Below the pieces are notes generated by a model that was not told where the DNA came from, ran no database searches, and was given only the letters and a program-made list of their open reading frames with translations. From contig JAADDN010000013.1 in assembly GCA_013153895.1 (NCBI GenBank), positions 1-11,084 on the forward strand: 11,084 bases of DNA, given 5' to 3'. This document shows positions 5,711-11,084 of this stretch, piece by piece. Numbering within the stretch: the stretch's first letter is position 1; every line of letters starts with the position of its first letter. Source of the stretch: Thermoproteota archaeon (GTDB lineage Archaea > Thermoproteota > Thermoprotei > Thermoproteales > Thermocladiaceae). The translations under genes were made by a program, and so were the position numbers.

Positions 5711-6328
5711 ATGAGTGAACTCTCCACATTCAAGTCAGCATACATGGAGATAGTATCATTTCTAAGATCAGCTCTCGACCTGTTTGAGATGGATGCTATA
5801 GCAGAGTTCATAAGGATCCTACTAGACGCACACTCAAAAGGAAATAAGGTCCTCGTAGTAGGTGTAGGAAGATCAGGACTAGTAGCTAAGGCATTCGCAA
5901 TGAGACTAGTACACCTAGGCTTCAGAGCGTACGTGCTAGGAGAAACTATAACACCAAGCGTTCAGAAGGGTGACGTAGTCATAGCAGTATCAGGAAGCGG
6001 TACCACCACCGTCACAGTAACAGCAGCTGACGCAGCTAAGAAGGTTGGAGCTACAGTGGTAGCAATAACAAGCTATAAGGATAGTCCACTCGCGAAGATA
6101 GCTGACCTAGTAGTATTCGTTCCTGGACGTACAAAGACTGCTAGAATAGATGACTACTTTGCAAGACAGATACTTGGAATACATGAGCCACTAGCCCCGC
6201 TTGGAACACTCTTCGAGATAACTACAATGGTCTTCTTCGACTCAATAGTAGCAGAATTAATGAGAAGATTAGGAAAGAGTGAGGAGGATCTAAAGAAGGT
6301 TCACGCTAACATCGAGGTCTTCTCCTAA
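5711..6328 (+). CDS. hxlB: 6-phospho-3-hexuloisomerase (SIS domain)
   Basis: Interconverts D-arabino-hex-3-ulose 6-phosphate and fructose 6-phosphate. In archaea lacking the oxidative pentose phosphate branch, it works with hexulose-phosphate synthase in the reverse ribulose monophosphate route to make ribulose 5-phosphate. At 205 residues it is close to the Methanocaldococcus MJ1247 protein. It shows the full SIS fold: GVGRSG at 51-56, YVLGETITP at 74-82, SGSGTT at 94-99 (sugar-phosphate binding), VVAITS at 116-121, and the EPLAPLGTLFE block at 159-169 with the active-site glutamate region. It is cytosolic, probably a tetramer. No synthase partner gene is in this window. The 3' end overlaps the minus-strand gene by 23 bp. 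Confidence 0.9.
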   Translation: MSELSTFKSAYMEIVSFLRSALDLFEMDAIAEFIRILLDAHSKGNKVLVVGVGRSGLVAKAFAMRLVHLGFRAYVLGETITPSVQKGDVVIAVSGSGTTTVTVTAADAAKKVGATVVAITSYKDSPLAKIADLVVFVPGRTKTARIDDYFARQILGIHEPLAPLGTLFEITTMVFFDSIVAELMRRLGKSEEDLKKVHANIEVFS

Positions 6329-7235
6329 TAGTTCTAACAATAGAGGTAACGTATGATATAACCTCACTAGCAGACATAGGCACACCACTAGAAGGACCAA
6401 GCCTAACAACATGATGACAAACCTCAATCTCTCTCACAGATAAACCCCAAAGCTCACCACCAATAAGAAACACAGGATCCCTACAATCCTCCTCGAGAAC
6501 TCTCACTAGATCAATCTCTCCCTTATGAGAGTGCATTGATAATCCAATAATAACATAATTCTCCCTAAACCTCTCAATAATACTTTCAAAATCCTTAACA
6601 ATCCTACACTTAGACAAGCTCAAAAACTTCTTAAACTCATTCAACTTTTTCCTACATGAAAAACGAATTCTAGGATTAACAAGATAAAGACGAACTCTCA
6701 AAGCTGAAGCAACACGAACACAACTAAGAACCTCATTCTCACTACAAAGACCTGAAACAACAAATATAGGTCTATAATCTGAAAAACATCTACACCACAT
6801 ATCAAAAACATCACAAAACATTTCAAAATCCATAGGCTTAATAATTAAAACTTTGACTTTAGAATCTTCAAAATAATCTCTAACAATAACAAAATCATTA
6901 CAAGACTCTTTAAGAGAACGTAAACGTGTTATAAGGCTACGCAACCTGAAATCATTAACCCTCACTATAAGTGAACAATGAAGATTCTTCAAGAAGTCTA
7001 GAAGATCATTCAAATTATCTTCAGAGAACTCTCCAATAACAGTACCAACCTTATCAACAAACTTAAGACTACATAATCTAGACAGATCAGTACCCTCAGG
7101 AACATCTATAACCAACTCAGTAGACGATATAGGAATAAAACTCAAAACATCTACAACACTACTAACTCTAGACAGAACATAATTCCAATCATCCTCACTC
7201 ACTACATGTATGTTAAAGCTCAGGTAGAGCTTCAT
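6306..7235 (-). CDS. cysteine-rich protein with a possible SPOUT-like methyltransferase C-terminus
   Basis: 309 residues from ATG 7235; the longer frame starting at 7313 would run through the tRNA and is not real. I do not recognise the N-terminal ~120 residues. The C-terminal ~85 resemble the knot region of SPOUT RNA methyltransferases (RlmH or Nep1-like): IGLSMHSHKGE (230-240), a FLIGGELWGL turn (256-265), and RLGPSSGVPMSASEV (278-292), where the family binds AdoMet. This is a resemblance by eye. It has 13 cysteines (4.2%), including C148-x-C150, unusual enough to suggest disulfides or metal binding. Codons end in T or G and CGT arginine appears, unlike the A-ending codons of hxlB. It lies 26 bp downstream of tRNA-Pro on the same strand with no box A at the right distance, so it may share the tRNA transcript. 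Confidence 0.65.
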   Translation of the reverse strand: MKLYLSFNIHVVSEDDWNYVLSRVSSVVDVLSFIPISSTELVIDVPEGTDLSRLCSLKFVDKVGTVIGEFSEDNLNDLLDFLKNLHCSLIVRVNDFRLRSLITRLRSLKESCNDFVIVRDYFEDSKVKVLIIKPMDFEMFCDVFDMWCRCFSDYRPIFVVSGLCSENEVLSCVRVASALRVRLYLVNPRIRFSCRKKLNEFKKFLSLSKCRIVKDFESIIERFRENYVIIGLSMHSHKGEIDLVRVLEEDCRDPVFLIGGELWGLSVREIEVCHHVVRLGPSSGVPMSASEVISYVTSIVRTIRRRPRC

Positions 7236-7261
7236 CGTGGTTAAGCTAGATTGTGAGAATC

Positions 7262-7383
7262 TGGTGGGGCCGCCGGGATTTGAACCCGGGATCACTCGGG
7301 GTCTCGCGCCCACGGGCCTTCTTATTATGTTGCCCGTGGGGGCGTCCCAAGCCGAGCATCCTACCAGGCTAGACTACGGCCCC
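7262..7383 (-). tRNA. tRNA-Pro(UGG) with a 45-nt intron, CCA encoded
   Basis: On the minus strand the acceptor GGGGCCG (7383-7377) pairs with CGGCCCC, followed by discriminator A (7265) and an encoded CCA (7264-7262). The D arm is GTCT/GGAT, the anticodon stem CTCGG (7356-7352) with CCGAG (7299-7295), and the T arm CCGGG/CCCGG around TTCAAAT. The loop after removing the intron is C-U-UGG-G-C, so the anticodon is UGG (proline) at 7349-7347. The frames that cross this region on either strand are by-products. A box A (AAATAAAAA, 7414-7422) sits ~30 bp upstream. Confidence 0.93.
7301..7345 (-). other. tRNA-Pro intron at 37/38 with canonical BHB motif
   Basis: 45 nt between G37 (7346) and C38 (7300). 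The splicing fold is canonical. A central 4-bp helix forms between CUUG (32-35) and CGAG near the intron 3' end. A 3-nt bulge GG^A holds the 5' cut and a 3-nt bulge AC^C the 3' cut. A long GC-rich inner helix (CGCCC/GGGCG plus ACGGGC/GCCCGU) is closed by an A-rich loop. This is the substrate of archaeal tRNA splicing endonuclease. No ORF fits inside. Confidence 0.88.
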
Positions 7384-7413
7384 TGTATCGTCGATGTTCT
7401 ATATTTGCGTGGG

Positions 7414-7422
7414 TTTTTATTT
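7414..7422 (-). promoter_or_regulatory. box A for tRNA-Pro
   Basis: AAATAAAAA on the minus strand, about 30-38 bp before the mature tRNA 5' end at 7383, implying a transcript start near 7392 and a short 5' leader removed by RNase P. A second TATA-like string (AAATATAG, 7399-7406) lies closer and fits less well. Confidence 0.45.
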
Positions 7423-7440
7423 GTTTCTCTTTGTGTTATA

Positions 7441-7449
7441 GTTTAAATA
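7441..7449 (+). promoter_or_regulatory. box A placing a leaderless start at GTG 7472
   Basis: GTTTAAATA centred at ~7445, 27 bp before the GTG at 7472. The transcript would begin at or within 1-2 nt of that GTG, which supports leaderless translation and explains the absence of a ribosome site. Two ATGs in between (7449, 7458) are out of frame. Confidence 0.5.
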
Positions 7450-7471
7450 TGAGTTTCATGCTCTTTTCTGT

Positions 7472-8011
7472 GTGCCATCTCTCAGCGTTCATCTTCTTAT
7501 AGGTCTCTCGCTATTTTTACTATGCTATCTTACTACTAGAGATCTATTATCATCTTTCTTCTCTCTAATATGTGCTGTTATTCCTGATGCAGATGCATTA
7601 TTTGGTGTTCATAGGTGTTTCATAGTGCATAATTTTATGATACCTATAGTCATGATTATCATATCGATAGTTTTAAAGTTTTTGAGAAGAATTAACTTGT
7701 CTAGAATCTTCTTATGGTCAGGTATAGGTTACCTATCTCATATACTGTTTGACATGTTTACCTGGTATGTAGCAATTTTCTACCCTATATCTAACCTATG
7801 TGTATGGGTTAGAGGAATCATTAGCTATAGAGGAGGTCTAAGCGCTGGTGCTAGCTTTAATCTTAGTTTCACATCTTGTTCATCATTACCTACTCATGTT
7901 CCATCTATGTCAGATAAGATTCTTATACCAGTAGCAGTATTCGTCTTACTGATAGTGATCTTAACTGTCGTGTATGAGCTGCGTAGAAGGTCTCATAACT
8001 ATACTAGTTAG
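7472..8011 (+). CDS. membrane-bound metal-dependent hydrolase, YdjM/DUF457 type
   Basis: 179 residues with four to five hydrophobic segments (about 6-22, 27-38, 54-70, 78-106, 148-168). The family's polar motifs are in order: H7 in SVHLLIG, P38-D39-A-D41, H47-R48, H53, and GYLSH90-ILFD94. These His/Asp residues are the presumed metal ligands of the YdjM family, annotated as membrane hydrolases of uncertain substrate and related in layout to phospholipase C-like zinc enzymes. The start is GTG 7472, supported by box A spacing and by the histidine motif beginning just after it, as in relatives. The C-terminus is basic, so probably cytosolic. The last 38 bp overlap the next gene in another frame. 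Confidence 0.75.
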   Translation: MPSLSVHLLIGLSLFLLCYLTTRDLLSSFFSLICAVIPDADALFGVHRCFIVHNFMIPIVMIIISIVLKFLRRINLSRIFLWSGIGYLSHILFDMFTWYVAIFYPISNLCVWVRGIISYRGGLSAGASFNLSFTSCSSLPTHVPSMSDKILIPVAVFVLLIVILTVVYELRRRSHNYTS

Positions 8012-9338
8012 AGCAAAAAAGGATAGAGACGTAATTAGGCACGTAGTTGAGTACTATTATAAAGATTGGTCAAGTATGATAAGTATTGAAACTCTAGAAG
8101 GAGCTAGAGATCCTGATAAGGTCATAGAGAAGGTTAGAGAGTTGAAGAACAGGTACATAATAGTTCTCTTAGGTAGAGAGGAGTGTGAAGGAGTTGAAAA
8201 TCTTGTAGATGATAGACCTAACGTCAGTATTGTTAGACTTAGAACATCAAAAGTTAGAAACATGAGACCTCTAGAACTGTTCGTAAATATTGAGAAAGGT
8301 AAAGCAGATATGAGACTTAGAGTATCATGGATAGAGAAACCTAAGCTATATGTTTTAGGATTCTCAAAAAGTTTTAAGAGATCTAGAAGATTGATTTCTA
8401 GATTACATCCACTCTATGACGTATATCTATGCTTAGGAAGATGTGTTAACGAGCTCTTAAATATGTTAAACATTGATTTTGAGAGTAATTGCTTATTAAT
8501 AGTCAAGAGAGTTCATGATGAACATGATGTGTATGTATGTGGTAGAAGAGCTTTTGAGTTAATCATACCTGAGAATGATAGGCCATATGCTAGATCTGTA
8601 AGAAGTATCAAAGATAGATGTATTATCGATATTAACGAAAGTATAAAATTATCATATGTATTCCTTAAAGTTCATGAAGAGATCTGTAAGATTATTTTGA
8701 GAAAAGCTTTCGAGATATCTAACTGTGATAAAGTGATAGTTCCTTGGAGTGGTGGTAAGGATAGTACAGCATGTTTATTACTTGCTTTAAAGACTTTTGG
8801 GAAAGATATCGTGTGTCCAATATATGTTGATATGGGTCTTGAATATGAGTTAAATAGATTATATGTTAAATATGTATCTGAGATTCTTAAGGTTGATCCT
8901 ATAGTTGAGAATGTAGATCTAAGTGATCATATAGATGTTAGAGGTTTACCGACGCATGACTCGAGATGGTGTACAAGATTAAAGCTTAAAGCACTTAAGA
9001 GAGCTATGAGTAGAGTATCATCTAGACCTCTCATAGTTGTTGGTGATAGAGATACAGAATCTATATATCGTCTTAAGAGACCTTTCATAAGAGTTTATGA
9101 GAATGTTATTCAAGTTGCTCCACTTAAGTTATGGAGCAGCATAATGGTTCAATATTATCTTCTTCTGAATAAGATTCCTCTTAACCCATTATACATGTTA
9201 GGATTCTATAGATTAGGATGCTTCATATGTCCAGCATATAGGTACTATGAGCTTGATCTAGCTGAGAAAGTGCTCAAAATAGATGATGAGTCTACTTTTC
9301 TAGATCTTTTACGAGAACAATCTTATTTAATCTATTAA
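7974..9338 (+). CDS. second PAPS reductase-like PP-loop protein with unrecognised N-terminal domain
   Basis: 454 residues. The C-terminal half is a PP-loop ATPase: VPWSGGKDST with SGGKDS at 259-264, a strand VCPIYVDMGLEY, THDSRWCTRLK with C333, VVGDRDTES at 355-363, and GFYRLGCFICPA with C416 and C419. The three cysteines probably hold an Fe-S cluster or act in sulfur transfer. The N-terminal ~245 residues look alpha/beta (IVLLGREE, KLYVLGF) but match no family I know; there is no PUA or ferredoxin module. The substrate is unknown; tRNA or another nucleic acid, or a small sulfur acceptor, are possible. The ATG at 7974 lies within the upstream membrane gene (38-bp overlap) without a ribosome site, suggesting coupled translation. 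The 3' end overlaps the opposing regulator gene by 47 bp. Confidence 0.82.
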   Translation: MSCVEGLITILVRAKKDRDVIRHVVEYYYKDWSSMISIETLEGARDPDKVIEKVRELKNRYIIVLLGREECEGVENLVDDRPNVSIVRLRTSKVRNMRPLELFVNIEKGKADMRLRVSWIEKPKLYVLGFSKSFKRSRRLISRLHPLYDVYLCLGRCVNELLNMLNIDFESNCLLIVKRVHDEHDVYVCGRRAFELIIPENDRPYARSVRSIKDRCIIDINESIKLSYVFLKVHEEICKIILRKAFEISNCDKVIVPWSGGKDSTACLLLALKTFGKDIVCPIYVDMGLEYELNRLYVKYVSEILKVDPIVENVDLSDHIDVRGLPTHDSRWCTRLKLKALKRAMSRVSSRPLIVVGDRDTESIYRLKRPFIRVYENVIQVAPLKLWSSIMVQYYLLLNKIPLNPLYMLGFYRLGCFICPAYRYYELDLAEKVLKIDDESTFLDLLREQSYLIY

Positions 9339-10146
9339 CCTTCTCTATCCTTACTATACCCTTCTCTTCAAGTCTTTTTACAGCTCTCCATAATGTTGTT
9401 CTAGGTATTCCAAGAATCTTATATAGCTCACTCTGAAGTACTGATCCTCCCCTCTCTTTTATGATCTCTACTATCCTTTTCTCAACTTCAGACAACTCTT
9501 CTGATATTGAGATCTCCTCGCTCTTCTCCTTAGTCTTTCTTCTAATTCTTCTCGTCTTTATGAATAGTGGCCACAGTACTACATCTATTGTTGCTAACAA
9601 TATTATCAGGATTATGTATAAGGCAGACTTCTCTTCACTGTTTCCACTACTCTTCTTAGCTTGAATATTTTTTGTACTTTCTGATAATGGTAGAAGTATT
9701 AGATACCTTATATAATATTTATGACCTTTCTCTAATTGTGCTGTCTGTTGACTTATGAATTTCATATAATATATCTCGTTCTCTGTAGGTATTATCACTA
9801 TATTTTTAGACCATGTTAATATTGTGTTATTATATGTTGATTTTACATTTATTGTAAGTCCTATGCTTGTGTTTGTTATATTTGGCATTGCTATGTAAGA
9901 TATCTCTATTTTTGAGCAGTTTCCTACATTAAGTATCTGAATATAGTCACTATTCAACATAGTGTATGGTAGTGTATTTCCATTACATTGATCTCTCACG
10001 TATATCATTTTGTCTATTGGTGATGTTGGTAATGTTACGTTTATTAGATATGCAGGTTCGTGTAATGTTATATACATGTTTACTATTGGTAATCCACCAC
10101 TTGTTATGTTGATTAATACCATTATTGTTAGAAGTAACGTAGTCAT
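9292..10146 (-). CDS. membrane-anchored winged-helix transcription regulator with secreted sensor domain
   Basis: 284 residues in a one-spanner sensor-regulator layout. A hydrophobic signal segment (3-16) is followed by an extracytoplasmic domain to ~172 rich in beta/Asn/Thr, with N-glycosylation sequons at N36, N76, N89, N92, N106 and two cysteines (C54, C77) that may form a disulfide. A transmembrane helix lies at 174-196 and a stop-transfer cluster KTRRIRRK at 197-204. A C-terminal winged helix spans about 217-280 (SVLQSELYKILGIPRTTLWR recognition region, then a wing with KVNRLNKIVLV). Such archaeal proteins are thought to signal from outside to DNA without a kinase. Its divergent partner is cobA, a plausible but unproven target. 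The strong hydrophobic start at ATG 10146 supports the chosen start. Confidence 0.8.
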   Translation of the reverse strand: MTTLLLTIMVLINITSGGLPIVNMYITLHEPAYLINVTLPTSPIDKMIYVRDQCNGNTLPYTMLNSDYIQILNVGNCSKIEISYIAMPNITNTSIGLTINVKSTYNNTILTWSKNIVIIPTENEIYYMKFISQQTAQLEKGHKYYIRYLILLPLSESTKNIQAKKSSGNSEEKSALYIILIILLATIDVVLWPLFIKTRRIRRKTKEKSEEISISEELSEVEKRIVEIIKERGGSVLQSELYKILGIPRTTLWRAVKRLEEKGIVRIEKVNRLNKIVLVKDLEK

Positions 10147-10182
10147 CTTTCTTACACTCTTCTCATTACTATGTTATCGATC

Positions 10183-10192
10183 TCTTTAAATA
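10183..10192. promoter_or_regulatory. shared palindromic box A between the regulator gene and cobA
   Basis: TCTTTAAATA on plus, TATTTAAAGA on minus. Toward cobA the centre (~10188) is ~32 bp before ATG 10220. Toward the regulator it is ~41 bp before ATG 10146. No second TATA-like string is present in the 73-bp intergenic space, so one element may drive both genes. Confidence 0.5.
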
Positions 10193-10219
10193 GTTAGCTT
10201 AGTAATGTTAGGTGAGTAC

Positions 10220-10963
10220 ATGAGTAATAAGGTATACATTGTTGGAGCTGGTCCAGGAGATCCTGAGCTCATAACGTTGAAGGGATTGAAAGTTTTATCC
10301 AGGGCTGACGTGGTCCTATACGATAGATTGATACCTACAGAGCTTCTCAAGTATGCTAGAAGAGCAGAACACATATATGTAGGAAAGAGTCCAGGAAAAC
10401 ACACCTTTTCTCAACAAGAGATTATAAAGATGATGATAGAATACTATGAGAAGGGTCTAAATGTTGTGAGACTTCATGGAGGAGATCCCTTTCTCTACGG
10501 TAGAGGTTTTGAAGAGGTTATAGAACTACGTAAGAGAGGTATTAGGTATGAAGTTATTCCTGGAATCTCATCAATATATGCAGTACCTGAGAGATTTGAG
10601 ATTCCATTAGTCTTGAGAGGAGTAGCAAGTAGCATAGGTATAGCAACAGGAACAGAAGATCCTCACAAAGGTAGAAAGTTTGTAGATTTTAAGAAGCTTG
10701 CGAGAGCTGTTGACACGTTAGTCATAGTTATGGGGAGTAGAAACATAGTGAACATAGCTAAAGAACTAGTAGAGGCAGGATTATCAGAAGATACTCCAGT
10801 AGCAATATTAAGAGCGTATCTAGAACCTGAGATAAAGATCTTTAAGACTCTTAGAGAATTAATAAATGATGAAATAAAAATTGAATCACCCGTAATAATA
10901 GTTATTGGAGATGTTGTTAAGAAATCACTTGAGTGGTATGAGAGTCATATTACGAAAGTCTAA
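10220..10963 (+). CDS. cobA: uroporphyrinogen-III C-methyltransferase (SUMT)
   Basis: Transfers two methyls from AdoMet to C2 and C7 of uroporphyrinogen III to make precorrin-2, the branch point to siroheme, cobalamin and, in archaea, heme via the siroheme route. 247 residues, the usual length for a stand-alone SUMT. Motifs: VGAGPGDPELITLKG at the N-terminus (AdoMet loop), ADVVLYDRL, VGKSPGKH, VVRLHGGDPFLYGRG, VIPGISS, IPLVLRG and LVIVMGS. A His replaces the more usual Lys in RLKGGDPF. The start at 10220 is preferred over ATG 10205 because GGTGAG (10211-10216) sits 3 nt upstream and the box A is too close to 10205. It is cytosolic. No other tetrapyrrole gene is in view. Confidence 0.92.
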   Translation: MSNKVYIVGAGPGDPELITLKGLKVLSRADVVLYDRLIPTELLKYARRAEHIYVGKSPGKHTFSQQEIIKMMIEYYEKGLNVVRLHGGDPFLYGRGFEEVIELRKRGIRYEVIPGISSIYAVPERFEIPLVLRGVASSIGIATGTEDPHKGRKFVDFKKLARAVDTLVIVMGSRNIVNIAKELVEAGLSEDTPVAILRAYLEPEIKIFKTLRELINDEIKIESPVIIVIGDVVKKSLEWYESHITKV

Positions 10964-11083
10964 AACAACTATACTTAGATCAATATTATAGTAAGTATAT
11001 ACTAACACAAGGTATGCAGTTGTCTGTGAGGTAAGTATTGACGATATATCAGCTGTATAATTATAGAAGTTCATAGTTACTTG
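10925..11083 (-). CDS. probable 3' end of a minus-strand gene, product unknown (partial)
   Basis: An open minus-strand frame enters from the right edge and runs 52 codons to a TGA at 10927-10925, overlapping the cobA 3' end by 39 bp. The residues are non-repetitive, rich in Tyr, Thr, Leu and Ile, with sequon-like Asn sites (NYT, NMT), as in the extracytoplasmic domain of the regulator at 9292-10146. Length alone is weak evidence in AT-rich DNA. The overlap geometry matches the other convergent pairs in the window. No start is visible. Confidence 0.4.
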   Translation of the reverse strand, partial: QVTMNFYNYTADISSILTSQTTAYLVLVYTYYNIDLSIVVLDFRNMTLIPLK

Positions 11084-11084
11084 A

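Noticed and set aside
7236..7313. N-terminal extension of the minus-strand SPOUT-like ORF up to 7313
   Set aside because: The extension lies inside the tRNA 3' half; the ATG at 7235 gives a protein clear of the tRNA.
7237..7446. Plus-strand ORF across the tRNA-Pro gene
   Set aside because: Most of it is the antisense of the tRNA and its intron; the PGFEPG-type peptide is the well-known false translation of a T arm.

Overview
The window looks like a piece of an AT-rich hyperthermophilic archaeal chromosome, most likely a crenarchaeon (Thermoproteota). Evidence: a 45-nt tRNA intron with a bulge-helix-bulge fold; a box C/D guide sRNA whose two guides are exactly 12 nt; TTTAAA-type box A promoters 25-30 bp before starts; GGTGA Shine-Dalgarno sites only 1-3 nt from ATG; AGA/AGG and ATA codons dominant; and gene families typical of these organisms (pyruvoyl decarboxylase of the SpeD fold, 6-phospho-3-hexuloisomerase, archaeal PAPS-reductase-like PP-loop proteins). 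I cannot name the genus.

Layout. 1-~70: 3' half of a 5S rRNA gene (+). Facing it is a small two-TM membrane protein gene (-), which starts at 320 and whose frame stays open antisense through the 5S. 358-4021 (+): a tight three-gene operon with a PUA/PP-loop/ferredoxin PAPS-reductase-like protein, a Cas4-type Fe-S nuclease without any CRISPR array nearby, and an unrecognised protein with a coiled coil. 4013-4975 (-): an unrecognised cysteine-free protein with a faint M14-carboxypeptidase look. 5019-5077: a box C/D sRNA (+), one of whose guides matches the universal 16S decoding-site segment. 5166-5639: SpeD-fold decarboxylase (polyamines). 5711-6328: HxlB (pentose synthesis by the reverse ribulose monophosphate route). 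6306-7235 (-): a cysteine-rich, possibly SPOUT-fold protein directly downstream of an intron-containing tRNA-Pro(UGG) (7262-7383, -). 7472-9338 (+): a YdjM-type membrane hydrolase overlapping a second PAPS-reductase-like PP-loop protein. 9292-10146 (-): a membrane-anchored winged-helix regulator with a secreted sensor domain, divergent from cobA/SUMT (10220-10963, +). The right edge probably holds the 3' end of one more minus-strand gene.

How it fits together. Most genes are housekeeping: polyamine, pentose and tetrapyrrole synthesis, rRNA and tRNA. The less ordinary content is the pairing of a sulfur-chemistry PP-loop enzyme carrying an RNA-binding-type PUA domain with a solo Cas4-like nuclease, a second PP-loop enzyme of the same superfamily 4 kb away, and a guide sRNA lying between divergent genes. 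All four convergent gene pairs overlap at their 3' ends (one of them with a probable partial gene). No CRISPR array, transposon or integrase was seen, and there is no stretch above 300 bases without a gene.
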